DNA of 64,000 nt, from positions 1,640,001 through 1,704,000 of the forward strand of contig NZ_CP021645.1 in the NCBI RefSeq assembly GCF_006384975.1, in the 5' to 3' direction. This DNA comes from Pseudomonas oryzihabitans (lineage in GTDB: Bacteria > Pseudomonadota > Gammaproteobacteria > Pseudomonadales > Pseudomonadaceae). Positions 8,748 to 20,571 of the stretch are shown one piece after another (the first letter of the stretch is position 1; each line of letters opens with the position of its first letter). A program made the translations under genes and the position numbers. The notes beneath the pieces were generated by a model, which searched no databases, was not told the origin of the DNA, and saw only the letters and a list, made by a program, of their open reading frames with translations.

Positions 8748-9989
8748 ATGCGAGCCTTGACCTACCACGGTGCCCACGATGTCCGCGTCGATACCGTACC
8801 CGATCCGACCATCCAGGACGCCGACGACATCGTCCTGCGGGTGACCGCCACGGCCATCTGCGGCTCGGACCTGCACCTGTATCGCGGCAAGATTCCCACC
8901 GTGGAGCACGGCGACATCTTCGGCCATGAGTTCATGGGCATCGTCGAGGAGACCGGACCGGGGGTCACCGCCGTGCAGAAGGGCGACCGGGTGGTGATTC
9001 CTTTCGTCATCGCCTGCGGCAGCTGCTTCTTCTGCAACCAGGATCTCTACGCCGCCTGCGAGACCACCAATACCGGGCGTGGCGCCATCCTCAACAAGAA
9101 GCAGATTCCGCCGGGCGCTGCGCTGTTCGGCTTCAGCCATCTCTATGGCGGCGTGCCAGGCGGCCAGGCCGAATACGTGCGGGTGCCCAAGGCCAACACA
9201 GGTCCCTTCAAGGTGCCGGGCACCCTGGCCGACGAGAAGGTGCTGTTCCTCTCCGACATCCTGCCCACCGCCTGGCAGGCCGTGCTCAATGCCGGCATCG
9301 GCCAGGGCTCCAGCATCGCCATCTACGGCGCCGGACCGGTGGGCCTGCTGTCGGCGGCCTGCGCCAAGATGCTCGGCGCCGAGCGCATCTTCATGGTCGA
9401 TCACCATCCCTATCGCCTGGCCTATGCGCAGCGGACCTATGGCGTGATCCCGATCAATTTCGATGAGGACGACGATCCGGCCGCCACCATCATCGAACAG
9501 ACGCCGGGCAAGCGCGGGGTGGACGGGGTGGTGGATGCCGTGGGCTTCGAGGCCAAGGGCAGCACCACCGAGACCATTCTCGCCAACCTGAAGTTGGAAG
9601 GCAGCAGCGGCAAGGCCCTGCGCCAGTGCATCGCCGCGGTCCGCCGCGGGGGAAGCGTCAGCGTGCCGGGCGTCTATGCCGGCTTCATCCATGGCTTCCT
9701 GTTCGGCGATGCTTTCGACAAGGGCCTGACCTTCAAGATGGGCCAGACTCACGTGCAGCGCTATCTACCGGAGCTACTAGAGCACATCGAGCGCGGCGAC
9801 CTGGCGCCGGAGGCGATCATCACCCACCGGTTATCCCTGGAGCAGGCGGTCGACGGCTATAAGATCTTCGACAAGAAGCAGGAGGACTGCCGCAAGGTGA
9901 TCCTCACGCCTGGGCGGACCGAGCCGATCATTCCCGAGCGCCTGGAAGAACCCCTGGCGGCGCCGCTGGGTCAGGCCGGCGTGGTCTAG
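8748..9989 (+). CDS. Zinc-dependent dehydrogenase, glutathione-independent formaldehyde dehydrogenase-like
   Basis: The 413-residue medium-chain dehydrogenase has catalytic zinc ligands in [12 protein letters not shown] and IFGHEFMG, and the structural zinc cysteine cluster [15 protein letters not shown]. The nucleotide-binding loop [12 protein letters not shown] is followed by an acidic MVDHH turn typical of NAD use. The long insert after the structural zinc ([26 protein letters not shown]) is the hallmark of the FdhA-like branch. It probably oxidises an aldehyde or alcohol with NAD; the substrate is not fixed by sequence. It stands alone, with ACGGAG before the ATG and 154 bases of leader after the NYN gene. 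Confidence 0.88.
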   Translation: MRALTYHGAHDVRVDTVPDPTIQDADDIVLRVTATAICGSDLHLYRGKIPTVEHGDIFGHEFMGIVEETGPGVTAVQKGDRVVIPFVIACGSCFFCNQDLYAACETTNTGRGAILNKKQIPPGAALFGFSHLYGGVPGGQAEYVRVPKANTGPFKVPGTLADEKVLFLSDILPTAWQAVLNAGIGQGSSIAIYGAGPVGLLSAACAKMLGAERIFMVDHHPYRLAYAQRTYGVIPINFDEDDDPAATIIEQTPGKRGVDGVVDAVGFEAKGSTTETILANLKLEGSSGKALRQCIAAVRRGGSVSVPGVYAGFIHGFLFGDAFDKGLTFKMGQTHVQRYLPELLEHIERGDLAPEAIITHRLSLEQAVDGYKIFDKKQEDCRKVILTPGRTEPIIPERLEEPLAAPLGQAGVV

Positions 9990-10035
9990 TCGAGTCGCGT
10001 ACAATGGCGGTTTTCCTCAGCTCCTGGATGCCGCC

Positions 10036-11268
10036 ATGTCTCTCCTTTCCGCCACGCCCGTCGTCGCTGTCATCGGGGGTGGCCCCGCCGGGCTGATGGC
10101 GGCCGAGACTCTGGCCGCCGCAGGGGTTCCTGTGGACCTCTTCGATGCCATGCCTTCGGTGGGCCGCAAATTCCTGCTGGCCGGCGTGGGTGGCATGAAC
10201 ATCACCCATGCCGAGGAGCAGGCTGCCTTTCGCCAGCGTTATCGCGAGCGCGAGAGCGGCGTCAGCCCCTGGCTCGACAGCTTCGATAGCGATGCCCTGC
10301 GCGCCTGGATTCATGAGCTGGGTATCGAGACCTTTGTCGGCACCTCGGGCCGGGTTTTTCCCACCGACATGAAGGCCGCTCCCCTGCTGCGGGCCTGGCT
10401 GCATCGCCTGCGCGACCAGGGCGTACGCATCCACACCCGCAGTCGCTGGCTAGGCTGGGACGCCGAGGGCCGGCTGCGCCTGGCCACGCCCGACGGCGAG
10501 CGTAGCGTCCAGGCCCAGGCCTGCGTGCTGGCGCTCGGCGGCGGCAGTTGGCCGCGCCTGGGGTCGGACGGCGCCTGGCAGGCACTGCTGGCCGAGCGGG
10601 GTATCGCACTGCGACCGTTGGAGCCGGCCAACTGCGGTTTCGAGGTAGCGGGTTGGAGCGACTTGCTCAAGACCCGCCATGCCGGCGCCCCCATCAAGCC
10701 CGCCGCCCTGGCCCTGTCCGGCCAGCCGCCGCGCCAGGGCGAGTTCGTGCTGACCGAAACGGGGATCGAAGGCAGCCTCGTCTATGCGCTGTCGGCGGAG
10801 ATTCGGGCGGCCATCGCCCGCGATGGTCAGGCCACCCTGACGCTGGACCTCGCCCCGCAACGGGAGCTCGCGGATCTGAGCCGCGCCCTCGCCAAGCCCA
10901 GGGGTAATCAATCCCTGGCCAACCACCTGCGCCGCCAGGCCGGGATCGAGGGCGCCCGGGCTGCCCTGCTCCGCGAACTGGCACCGGCCGAAGCCTTCCA
11001 AGACATGACCCGGCTGGCCCAGGCCTGCAAGGCCGTACCTCTTACGGTGGTAAGGCCGCGCCCGCTGGCCGAGGCCATCAGCAGCGCTGGCGGCGTCCCC
11101 TTGGAGGCGCTGGATGAGGGCCTGATGCTCAGGCAACTGCCCGGCGTCTTTTGCGCGGGCGAGATGCTCGACTGGGAGGCGCCCACCGGTGGCTATCTGC
11201 TCACCGCCTGCTTCGCCAGCGGGCGGGCGGCAGGCCAGGGGGTATTGCGCTGGCTAGCGCAACGCTAG
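10036..11268 (+). CDS. TIGR03862/BaiN-type FAD-dependent oxidoreductase
   Basis: The protein is 410 residues. It opens with the dinucleotide-binding motif VIGGGPAGLMAAETL and continues with the family marker GRKFLLAGVGGMNITH. A C-terminal block, GVFCAGEMLDWEAPTGGYLLTACFASGRAAG, closes the FAD site. It belongs to the HI0933/YhiN-like flavoproteins, whose substrates are mostly unknown. The terminal TAG shares three bases with the TAG of the convergent phosphatase gene (the two stops overlap within CTAG at 11265-11268), so there is no terminator space between the two genes. Confidence 0.88.
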   Translation: MSLLSATPVVAVIGGGPAGLMAAETLAAAGVPVDLFDAMPSVGRKFLLAGVGGMNITHAEEQAAFRQRYRERESGVSPWLDSFDSDALRAWIHELGIETFVGTSGRVFPTDMKAAPLLRAWLHRLRDQGVRIHTRSRWLGWDAEGRLRLATPDGERSVQAQACVLALGGGSWPRLGSDGAWQALLAERGIALRPLEPANCGFEVAGWSDLLKTRHAGAPIKPAALALSGQPPRQGEFVLTETGIEGSLVYALSAEIRAAIARDGQATLTLDLAPQRELADLSRALAKPRGNQSLANHLRRQAGIEGARAALLRELAPAEAFQDMTRLAQACKAVPLTVVRPRPLAEAISSAGGVPLEALDEGLMLRQLPGVFCAGEMLDWEAPTGGYLLTACFASGRAAGQGVLRWLAQR

Positions 11269-13154
11269 GAACGCTCGACGAACTCCGTCGCCGGCGAGCC
11301 ATCGGCATTGTGCTGGCGGATCACCGCCGGCCGGCCTTCCGCGTCCAGCAGCACCTGGCCCATGCCGGCGCCGTTCCACAGGCGTTCACCGGCGTCACGC
11401 CGATCCGGTAGCCGTGGCTGCAGTTCCCAGCGACGCCGCTTGGTGAAGCCATTGAGCGGCGACCAGGGTGCATAGAGCCAGCGGTTGAGCCTATCCAGCG
11501 TCGCCAGCAGGCGCGGCGGAAACTCGTTCTTGATGCCGCTGCTGGTGATCTGCCAGAGCCGCGGCTCTCCGCGTCTATCGCGGATGCGGATGTCGTAGAC
11601 GAAGGAGTAATGCACGTCGCCGGAGAGCACCACGTAGTTGCCCGGGGTGCGCCGGTGGCGAAAGATGTTGAGCATGGTCTTGGCCGCACCGGGATGGGCC
11701 ATCCAGTTCTCGGCGTCCACCATCAGCGGCTGGCCGAACCAGGTGAAGATGCGCTGTACCGCCTCGATCAACTTGACGCCGAACATGGGCGCTGCCGAGA
11801 CGATCACCGCCGAGGGATGGTCCAGCAAATCCTGTTGCAGCTCGCATAAGGCCTCCCAATCCATCAAGCCTGAGGGATGTTCGAGCCGGCGCTCACTGCG
11901 CCAGCGCCGGGTGCGGGTGTCCAGCACGATCAGCGGCGGTTCGGTCTTGAGGACGTAGTGCCAACCTTGGAAAGCCAGGAGATCATCAATACAGGTGTTC
12001 TGCACCGGGCAATCCAGCCGGCCATCGTCCCCCGCCGTGGCCAGCAGTCGCTCCGTGGCCGCCAGGGGCTCGGCCACCGATTCGGGCGCATTGCCCCAGG
12101 CCTGGCACAGCAGATAGGCCAGCAGCGCATTGCCGATGATCCGCCGCGAGAAGGGATGGCCGTAGGCGGTTTCCTCCCAGCGCGCGGACAGATTCCAGTC
12201 GTCGGTGACATCGTGGTCGTCGAAGATCATCAGCGTCGGCACGCTGGCCAGGGCGCGCGCCGCCTGGGGCAACGTCGCGACGAAGGCCTCGATGCAGCGC
12301 GACTCCCGGGCATAGCGCTCGCGGTCCTGCTCGTCCAGCGCCGGCGGTTCGACGTCGATCAGGGTCCAGGGCGTCGGCGACCAGCACAGCAGGTAGAGGG
12401 CCAGGACCTCGCTCAGGGTCACCAGGTGATTGTGCGCATTGGTGGAGGTGAAAATAGGTTTCTCCACCCCACCGAAGAAGCGTTCGCGCAGCGCTCGGTT
12501 GGACTTGAAGGCCGGCAGCAAGTCCTCGCGATGGTAGAGGTTGGCCGCATGGGCCATCAGTGCCTCGCTGTCCGCCACCACGGCGCCTTCGAGCAACTCG
12601 CCATACAGCCCGAGGCGGCGGATCAGCGCCTGCACGGCCAGCAGCATGGGCCCGGCCACGTCGTCGGCGTAGACCTGGTCTCCGGTGAGCAGCAAAGCCG
12701 CCGGTCGTTCCTGGGCGGTGTTGCAGCCCTGCACCAGACGATCGACCGCGACCAGCCCATCGGCCGAAGCATGGTGGGGCTTGCGGCAGGAACCGTGCAG
12801 CAGATGATCGAAGCGGGCCCGCAAGACGAAGCGCGGCAAGCCCCCGTCGGCCTGTAGCAGATGCGGCGCCCAGTCGCGCATCCCGCCAGCGGGCAGTTGC
12901 ACGTCGTAGTCGATGAAGACATCCGTTGGCAACGCCGCCTCCGGCCAGACCTCGATCAACTGCAGATAGGCCTGTTCGCCCAGGCGCAGGCAGCGCACCT
13001 CGCTACGCAGCGCCAGCTCGATGCCGTCCTGCCACAGCCGCGGACCAGGTGCCTCGGCACCGGTGGTCACCAACCAGAGCAACAGCCGCGACGACTCGAC
13101 CCGCCGCAGCAGCGGACCAGCCAATACCGGGGGTAAGGCACTCGCGTCGATCAT
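11265..13154 (-). CDS. PhoD-like metallophosphatase
   Basis: This 629-residue protein is of the PhoD/DUF7800 kind. The metal-binding motifs are in order: LLTGDQVYADD, MIFDDHDVTDDWN and VLSGDVHYSF. About 200 N-terminal residues form the beta-sandwich that precedes the phosphatase core. I see no signal peptide, so unlike secreted PhoD it is probably cytoplasmic. The start at 13154 (MIDASALPP) has AGGAGA at the right distance; the extension to 13184 adds only ten residues. The substrate is a phosphodiester or phosphomonoester of unknown identity. Its promoter must share the 138-base gap with the divergent helicase gene. Confidence 0.85.
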   Translation of the reverse strand: MIDASALPPVLAGPLLRRVESSRLLLWLVTTGAEAPGPRLWQDGIELALRSEVRCLRLGEQAYLQLIEVWPEAALPTDVFIDYDVQLPAGGMRDWAPHLLQADGGLPRFVLRARFDHLLHGSCRKPHHASADGLVAVDRLVQGCNTAQERPAALLLTGDQVYADDVAGPMLLAVQALIRRLGLYGELLEGAVVADSEALMAHAANLYHREDLLPAFKSNRALRERFFGGVEKPIFTSTNAHNHLVTLSEVLALYLLCWSPTPWTLIDVEPPALDEQDRERYARESRCIEAFVATLPQAARALASVPTLMIFDDHDVTDDWNLSARWEETAYGHPFSRRIIGNALLAYLLCQAWGNAPESVAEPLAATERLLATAGDDGRLDCPVQNTCIDDLLAFQGWHYVLKTEPPLIVLDTRTRRWRSERRLEHPSGLMDWEALCELQQDLLDHPSAVIVSAAPMFGVKLIEAVQRIFTWFGQPLMVDAENWMAHPGAAKTMLNIFRHRRTPGNYVVLSGDVHYSFVYDIRIRDRRGEPRLWQITSSGIKNEFPPRLLATLDRLNRWLYAPWSPLNGFTKRRRWELQPRLPDRRDAGERLWNGAGMGQVLLDAEGRPAVIRQHNADGSPATEFVERS

Positions 13155-13292
13155 AGGGTCTCCTGTGGCCGCAGAACTGACCACTATGCCGCGCCGGGAT
13201 TCAGCGTGCAGCCGCCGCCTGGCTACAAAGTTTGAGCGCGCATCACAGTCGGCCTAGAATTCGCTCCCTTTTCGTCGCCATCCAGGCCTGTC

Positions 13293-14609
13293 ATGACCTT
13301 TGCCGACCTCGGCCTCATCGAGCCGCTGCTGAGCGCCCTCACCGCACTGGAGCACAGCTCCCCTACTCCCATCCAGCGCCAGGCGATCCCGGCGGTGCTG
13401 GCCGGTCGCGACCTGCTGGCTGCGGCCCAGACCGGTACCGGCAAGACCGGCGCCTTCGGCCTGCCGCTGCTGCAGCGGCTGGTGCAGGAAGGTCCGGCGG
13501 TATCGCCCAACCACATCCGCGCCCTGATCCTGACCCCTACCCGCGAACTGGCCGAGCAGGTCCACGCCAGCCTGCGTGACTATGCCCAGAACCTGCCGCT
13601 GCGTACCGCCGTGGCCTACGGTGGCGTCAGCATCAATCCGCAGATGATGAAGCTGCGCAAAGGCGTGGACGTGCTGGTGGCGACCCCGGGGCGCCTGCTC
13701 GACCTGTTCAACCAGAACGCCGTGCGCTTCGACCAGGTGCAGCTGCTGGTGCTGGACGAAGCCGATCGCATGCTCGACCTGGGCTTTTCCCGGCAGTTGG
13801 GCGAGTTGTTCGTCATGCTGCCGCGCAAGCGCCAGACCCTGCTGTTCTCGGCGACCTTCTCCGATGCCGTACGCCAGCTGGCCGCCCCGGTGCTGCGCGA
13901 TCCCCAGACCATCGACGTCAGTCCGCGCAACACCGCCGCCGTCACCGTCAAGCAGTGGGTGATACCGGTCGACAAGAAGCGCAAGACCGAGCTATTCCTG
14001 CACCTCTATCGCAGCGGACGCCGTCAGCAGGTGCTGGTATTCGCCAAGACGCGCAAGGGCGTGGAGCAACTGGTGGAAGCCCTGCAGGCCGAAGGCCTGG
14101 CGGCGGAATCCATCCATGGCGACAAGCCCCAGCCGGCCCGGCTGCGCGCCCTCGCCCGCTTCAAGGCCGGCGAGGCCGACATCCTGGTGGCCACCGACGT
14201 GGCCGCCCGTGGCCTGGATATCCAGGACCTGCCGCTAGTGGTCAACCTGGATCTGCCCATCGTGGCGGAAGACTATGTCCACCGCATCGGCCGGACCGGG
14301 CGCGCCGGCAACCAGGGCCAGGCGGTATCGCTGGTGTGCGCGGACGAGGTGGAGCAACTGGCGGCCATCGAGACGCTGATCGGCCAGGTCCTGCCACGCC
14401 GCGACGAGCCGGACTTCATCCCCGATCACCGCGTCCCCGAGACCCGCCCCAACGGGCTGGTGGTGAAGAAGCCCAAGAAGCCGAAGAAACCCAAGGTCGG
14501 CGCGCCGGTGTCGGACAAACCCCTGGGGCGCTGGGTGGAAGACGGCAAGCCCAAGGTCAAGTCGGTGCGCAAGGCACCCGGCTTCGGCAAGGCGCGCAAG
14601 AAGCCCTGA
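13293..14609 (+). CDS. rhlE: DEAD-box RNA helicase, RhlE type
   Basis: The 438-residue protein carries all helicase motifs: the Q motif SSPTPIQRQAIP, motif I AQTGTGKT, motif Ia PTRELAEQ, DEAD box LVLDEADRMLDLGF, SAT in LFSATFS, and motif VI HRIGRTGRAG. The last 65 residues are Lys/Pro-rich (KKPKKPKKPK), the basic RNA-binding tail typical of the RhlE branch. It should unwind RNA duplexes in ribosome assembly or mRNA decay. Several RhlE paralogues are usual in Pseudomonas, so the symbol marks the subfamily. The 309-base gap after it holds repeats. Confidence 0.88.
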   Translation: MTFADLGLIEPLLSALTALEHSSPTPIQRQAIPAVLAGRDLLAAAQTGTGKTGAFGLPLLQRLVQEGPAVSPNHIRALILTPTRELAEQVHASLRDYAQNLPLRTAVAYGGVSINPQMMKLRKGVDVLVATPGRLLDLFNQNAVRFDQVQLLVLDEADRMLDLGFSRQLGELFVMLPRKRQTLLFSATFSDAVRQLAAPVLRDPQTIDVSPRNTAAVTVKQWVIPVDKKRKTELFLHLYRSGRRQQVLVFAKTRKGVEQLVEALQAEGLAAESIHGDKPQPARLRALARFKAGEADILVATDVAARGLDIQDLPLVVNLDLPIVAEDYVHRIGRTGRAGNQGQAVSLVCADEVEQLAAIETLIGQVLPRRDEPDFIPDHRVPETRPNGLVVKKPKKPKKPKVGAPVSDKPLGRWVEDGKPKVKSVRKAPGFGKARKKP

Positions 14610-14628
14610 GGCAGGGAGCCCTGTAGCC

Positions 14629-14918
14629 TGGAAAACCGCGGAGCGTTTTCCGGGGGCGGCCTTGCAACTTATCGAAGGGATGGTGGATGAGGCTAGCGCC
14701 GTCATCCATCCTACGATGCTGTTGTAGGAGCAGCTGTCTTATCGCAGACGTGCCCGCGATAGACCGTAGGTTGGGTTGAGCGCAGCGAAGCCCAACATGA
14801 CCTCGTGGCGCAGGCCATGTTGGGCTTCGACGATGGAGCCGTCTCAACCCAACCTACGGCGGCACGTAGGAGCGGTCGCTATGGCGCACCGGCATGGCCG
14901 CGATATGCCAGGCGTCGC
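14629..14918. repeat. Repeat-filled gap: hairpin, REP-like units and a 96-bp inverted repeat
   Basis: This gap between the helicase and cysS stop codons contains no gene. At 14632-14655 there is a TGGAAAAC...GTTTTCC hairpin of the kind seen again beside both IS110 copies. REP-like GTAGGAGC units occur at about 14724 and 14866, the second paired with CATGGCCGCGATAT. Between them an imperfect palindrome spans 14764-14859: its outer arms are CCGTAGGTTGGGTTGAG and the exact complement, and its inner arms are CGAAGCCCAACATG and its complement. The fold could act as a terminator or mRNA stabiliser for the convergent genes. Confidence 0.75.
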
Positions 14919-16303
14919 TTACTCCGCCAACCGCCAGGTAGTGCCGCCCTTGCCGTCTTCCAGCACAACGCCCAGGGCGGTGAGCTGATCACGGATACGG
15001 TCGGACTCCGCCCAGTTCTTCTCGGCACGCGCGGTCAGCCGGGCCTGGATCAGCGCCTCGACCTCGGCCGCATCCACCCGACCCGCCGCATCGGCGCGCA
15101 GGAAGGCTTCCGGCTCCAGCTGCAGCACGCCCAGCACCTCGCCCAGCTCGCGCAAACGCCCGGCCAGGCCGGCCGCAGCGGCGGGATCGCTTTCGCGTAG
15201 GCGGTTGATCTCGCGCGCCAGCTCGAACAGCACGCCACAGGCACCGGCGGTGTTGAAGTCGTCGTCCATGCACTGGGCGAAGCGCTCGGCATAGCTTTCA
15301 CCACCCTGGGCCGGTGCCTGGGGCAGGCCCTTGAGCGAATGATAGAAGCGCTCCAGGGCGCCCTTGGCTTCGCGCAGGTTGTCTTCCGAGTAGTTGATCG
15401 GACTGCGGTAGTGGCTGGCGATCAGCAGGTAGCGCACCACCTCGGGGTGGTACTTCTCCAGCACCTCGCGCAGGGTGAAGAAGTTGCCCAGCGACTTGGA
15501 CATCTTCTCGCCATTGATGGTGATCATGCCGCAGTGCAACCAGGCGTTGGCGTAGGTCTTGCCGGTGGCTGCCTCGCTCTGGGCGATCTCGTTCTCGTGG
15601 TGCGGGAATTCCAGGTCGTTGCCGCCGCCGTGGATGTCGAAGGTCTCGCCCAGGCAGCAGGTTGACATCACCGAGCACTCGATGTGCCAGCCCGGCCGCC
15701 CTTCGCCCCAGGGCGACGACCAGCTCGGCTCGCCTGGCTTGGCGCCCTTCCACAGGACGAAGTCCAGCGGATCTTCCTTGGCCTCGCCCGGCTCGATGCG
15801 GGCACCGATGCGCAGGTCCTCGATCCGCCGCCGCGACAGCTTGCCGTAGCCGGCGAAACGGTTGACCCGGTAGTAGACGTCGCCATTGCCCGGGGCATAG
15901 GCGTAGCCCTTGTCGATCAGGGTCTGGATCATGGCGTGCATGCCGCCGATATGGTCGGTGGCGCGCGGCTCCTGATCGGGCTTGCGGATATTCAGCCGCG
16001 CCTCGTCCTCGTGCATGGCGTCGATCATCCGGCCCACCAGGTCGGTGAAGGGCTCACCGTTGGCATTGGCGCGGTTGATGATCTTGTCGTCGATGTCGGT
16101 GATGTTGCGCACGTAGGTGAGGTCGTAGCCGCTATGGCGCAACCAGCGGGTGATGACGTCGAAGGCCACCATGCTGCGACCATGGCCCAGGTGGCAGTAG
16201 TCGTAGACGGTCATGCCGCAGACGTACATCCGTACCTGCCCCGGTACCAGCGGCTTGAAGGCTTCCTTGGTCTTGGTCAGGGTGTTGTAGAGATGCAGTG
16301 CCA

Positions 16304-16304
<1 letters not shown>
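14919..16304 (-). CDS. cysS: Cysteine--tRNA ligase
   Basis: The 461 residues equal the length of E. coli CysS. The enzyme charges tRNA-Cys in the cytoplasm. Residues [17 protein letters not shown] hold the first zinc ligand (Cys29) and the HIGH motif (HLGHG, 38-42). WHIECSVM and [10 protein letters not shown] supply the remaining zinc ligands, and KMSKS is intact. The ATG at 16304 overlaps the glnS stop (TGATG); an adjacent ATG at 16307 in the same frame is equally possible. Reading farther upstream to 16571 would run through glnS and is not the gene. Co-translation with glnS gives a two-synthetase operon. Confidence 0.97.
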
Positions 16305-17992
<1,688 letters not shown>

Positions 17993-18139
17993 GGGATCCT
18001 TAACTGGGCAGGCGCACGGCCAGGGTAGGCCGGGCAAAGGTAAACCCGTATCATAGCCCAACCCGTCAAGTCCCGGCGAAACCCTTGAGGCCCTCGCCGG
18101 GTCTGGATGCTGTCCCCCTTAGCTTACGGATTCGCTGCC

Positions 18140-18640
18140 ATGATCAAGCTGCACACCAACCACGGCGTCATCACCCTGGAACTGTTCGAGGACAAGGCGC
18201 CTGAAACCGCGGCCAACTTCAAGGAATACGTCAAGAGCGGTCACTATGACGGCACCATCTTCCACCGCGTGATCGGCAACTTCATGATCCAGGGTGGTGG
18301 TTTCGAGCCGGGCATGAAGCAGAAGCCGACCCGCGCCCCGATCAAGAACGAAGCCAATAACGGCGTTTCCAACGAGATCGGCACCGTCGCCATGGCCCGC
18401 ACCATGGACCCGCACTCCGCCTCGGCGCAGTTCTTCATCAACGTGTCCAACAACACCTTCCTCAACCACACCGCGCCCACCAGCCAGGGCTGGGGCTATG
18501 CAGTGTTCGGCAAGGTGGTCGAGGGCATGGACGTGGTCAACGCCATCAAGGGCGTCGCCACCACCAGCAAGGCCGGTCATCAGGACGTGCCGAGCGAAGA
18601 CGTCATCATCGAGAAGGCCGAGATCGTCCCCGCTGAGTAA
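18140..18640 (+). CDS. ppiB: Cytoplasmic peptidyl-prolyl isomerase B (cyclophilin)
   Basis: The 166-residue protein has no signal peptide, matching cytoplasmic PpiB rather than periplasmic PpiA. Active-site residues are in [15 protein letters not shown] (Arg/Phe) and [10 protein letters not shown] (Gln/Phe). It catalyses cis-trans isomerisation of Xaa-Pro bonds. The start at 18140 gives [16 protein letters not shown], the normal N-terminus. A single base separates its TAA from the lpxH ATG, so the genes are translationally coupled. A strong terminator-like hairpin lies just inside lpxH. Confidence 0.95.
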   Translation: MIKLHTNHGVITLELFEDKAPETAANFKEYVKSGHYDGTIFHRVIGNFMIQGGGFEPGMKQKPTRAPIKNEANNGVSNEIGTVAMARTMDPHSASAQFFINVSNNTFLNHTAPTSQGWGYAVFGKVVEGMDVVNAIKGVATTSKAGHQDVPSEDVIIEKAEIVPAE

Positions 18641-18641
18641 G

Positions 18642-19373
18642 ATGAGCATTCTACTGGTCTCCGACCTGCATCTCGAACCGCAACGCCCGGACATCGTCCG
18701 GGCGTTTTTGCATCTCCTCGAGACGCGGGCCCGTGGCGCCGAGGCGCTCTACATCCTTGGCGACCTGTTCGAAGCCTGGATCGGCGACGATGCCATGGGG
18801 CCTTTCGAGCGAGAGATCGCCACTGCCCTGCGCCGACTAGCCGACAGCGGCACGGCGATCTACCTGATGCACGGCAATCGCGACTTCCTCATCGGCAAGG
18901 CCTTCTGCCGCCAGGCCGGCTGTCAGCTGCTGCCGGATCGTCACGTCACTGACTTCCACGGCCAGCGCGTGCTGCTCATGCACGGCGATACCCTCTGCAC
19001 CCGTGACGAGGGTTACCAGAAGCTGCGCCGTATCCTGCGCAACCCCTTCACCCTCTTCGTCCTGCGCCACCTGCCCCTCACCAGCCGCCAGAAGCTGGCG
19101 CGCAAGCTGCGCAGCGAGAGTCGCCAGCAGACCCGCGCCAAGGCCATGGACATCACCGATGTCACCGAGGCCGAGGTCGAACGGGAAATGCAGGCCGCCC
19201 AGGTGACGACACTGATCCACGGCCACACCCACCGACCCGCCACTCACGAGTTGCAACTGAACGACCACCCCGCGCGGCGAATCGTGCTGGGCGACTGGGA
19301 CAGCCTGGGTTGGGTACTGGAAGCCACGCCGGCAGGCCTTATCCAGCGAAATTTCGCCCTCGACGAACGGTAA
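18642..19373 (+). CDS. lpxH: UDP-2,3-diacylglucosamine hydrolase
   Basis: The 243-residue calcineurin-like phosphoesterase cleaves UDP-2,3-diacylglucosamine to lipid X and UMP on the inner face of the membrane, in lipid A synthesis. The metal ligands are in [37 protein letters not shown] and [11 protein letters not shown]. The start at 18642 gives [12 protein letters not shown], the family N-terminus; the upstream 18498 codon lies in ppiB. Codons 14-22 contain an ACGCCCGGAC/GTCCGGGCGT hairpin followed by five T, which looks like an intrinsic terminator placed inside the coding sequence. Confidence 0.96.
   Translation: MSILLVSDLHLEPQRPDIVRAFLHLLETRARGAEALYILGDLFEAWIGDDAMGPFEREIATALRRLADSGTAIYLMHGNRDFLIGKAFCRQAGCQLLPDRHVTDFHGQRVLLMHGDTLCTRDEGYQKLRRILRNPFTLFVLRHLPLTSRQKLARKLRSESRQQTRAKAMDITDVTEAEVEREMQAAQVTTLIHGHTHRPATHELQLNDHPARRIVLGDWDSLGWVLEATPAGLIQRNFALDER
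18683..18709 (+). terminator. Terminator-like hairpin inside the start of lpxH
   Basis: A perfect 10-bp stem (18683-18692 with 18696-18705) has a three-base loop ATC and is followed by TTTTT. It lies 43 bases after the ppiB stop and within lpxH codons 14-22. It could attenuate ppiB transcription before lpxH. Codon choice for a conserved RPDIVRAF stretch could also produce it by chance, so the function is inferred. Confidence 0.4.
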
Positions 19374-19558
19374 TCGGACGTCCAGACAAGCGTCGCCAAC
19401 GGCAGGCTAACCCCTTGGTATGAAACGCCTTTTCGAACTATCGAAAACCATTATCAAGGGGCGCTGCGACCGATCGTCACATGCCGATTTCAGAAATCCG
19501 TAGGTGCGACCGATGATGAGGGATGTAAAGAGATGTAACCCTCTCGCGGAGCCCGCCT

Positions 19559-20371
19559 ATGCAACTCGACACCCTTTTCGCCCAGCTACACAACCTGCCC
19601 AGCGTTCCCGAAGTGGCGCAGGTGCTGATCAAGCAGTTCGACGACCCCAACACCAGCATCGAAACCCTGTCGCGCACCGTCGCGCGTGATCCCGTCATCG
19701 CCGCCAAGGTGCTGCGCCTGGCCAACTCGGCGCGCTTCCGTGGCGCCCGCGAATCCACCAGCATCGAAGACGCCGCCCTGCGCCTGGGCTTCAATACCCT
19801 GCGCACCCTGGTGCTGGCCTCGGCCTTCACCAGCGGCTTCAAGGCCGCCCCGGGCTTCGACCTGCCCGCCTTCTGGTACAACAGCTTCCTGGTCGCCAGC
19901 CTGTGCAAACCGCTGGCCAAGCAGGCCGGTCTGGACCAGGAGACCGCCTTCACCTGCGGCATGCTGCATGACATCGGCGAACTGCTGATTCAAAGCGGTG
20001 CTCCGGAACTGGCGCCGAGCCTATCCGGACCAGCCACGGCCAGCAGCCACCGCGCCGCCGATGAAACTCTGCAACTGGGCTTCGGCTATCCGGAAGTGGG
20101 CGCTGAGCTCGCGCGCCGCTGGCAGCTACCGCAGGTGCTGCGCGATGCCATCGCCTTCCAGGCTCGCCCGCTGCAGGCACCCGAGGGCAACGGTTATGCC
20201 CTGATCGTGGCCCAGGCGGTCGCCGTGGCCGAGGTGCTGCATGAGAACGCCGGCGACAGCAAGATCCTGGACCTGAGCGGTCCCCTGTTCGCCGACATCG
20301 ATCTCGAACAACTGACCCTGGTACTGCCCAACGCCCGCGATACCGCCGCCACCTTCAGCCAGGCTGCCTGA
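19559..20371 (+). CDS. HDOD domain signalling protein
   Basis: The 270-residue protein is a single HDOD domain, related to HD phosphohydrolases. The start is MQLDTLFAQLHNLPSVPEVAQVLI. Then come ARDPVIAAKVLRLANSA and the HD pair in GMLHDIGELLI; the rest of the HD metal set is incomplete, as usual for this family. HDOD proteins act in regulation, including motility and post-transcriptional control, through an unknown mechanism. The ATG at 19559 has CGGAG eight bases upstream. The 185-base leader from lpxH contains no obvious gene. The gene ends at a bidirectional terminator shared with the tRNA. Confidence 0.88.
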   Translation: MQLDTLFAQLHNLPSVPEVAQVLIKQFDDPNTSIETLSRTVARDPVIAAKVLRLANSARFRGARESTSIEDAALRLGFNTLRTLVLASAFTSGFKAAPGFDLPAFWYNSFLVASLCKPLAKQAGLDQETAFTCGMLHDIGELLIQSGAPELAPSLSGPATASSHRAADETLQLGFGYPEVGAELARRWQLPQVLRDAIAFQARPLQAPEGNGYALIVAQAVAVAEVLHENAGDSKILDLSGPLFADIDLEQLTLVLPNARDTAATFSQAA

Positions 20372-20400
20372 AGCGGGCCCTGGCCAAACGGCGGACAAGA

Positions 20401-20434
20401 AAAAACCCCTGGAGCCAAGCTCTCAGGGGTTTTC
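20401..20434. terminator. Bidirectional terminator between HDOD gene and tRNA-Ser
   Basis: The stem AAAACCCCTG/CAGGGGTTTT has a short interior mismatch and loop. T runs follow on both strands (TTTTCTT on plus, TTTTTCTTG on minus). It should end the HDOD transcript rightward and the tRNA-Ser transcript leftward. Confidence 0.75.
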
Positions 20435-20440
20435 TTAATC

Positions 20441-20530
20441 TGGCGGTGAGGGAGGGATTCGAACCCTCGATAAGATTTCTCCTATACACACTTTCCAGGC
20501 GTGCTCCTTCAACCGCTCGGACACCTCACC
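20441..20530 (-). tRNA. tRNA-Ser (anticodon GGA)
   Basis: Read on the minus strand this is a 90-nucleotide tRNA. The acceptor stem is GGTGAGG with CCTCACC, then the discriminator G and an encoded CCA (20441-20443). The anticodon loop CTGGAAA gives GGA, reading UCC and UCU serine codons. The long variable arm (between the anticodon stem and GGTTCGAATCC) is the class II feature required for serine. The T loop is GGTTCGAATCC. Confidence 0.97.
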
Positions 20531-20571
20531 AGATTTGCTCGGCGTCTGCGTCTGCATCACCGAGGCGCGCA

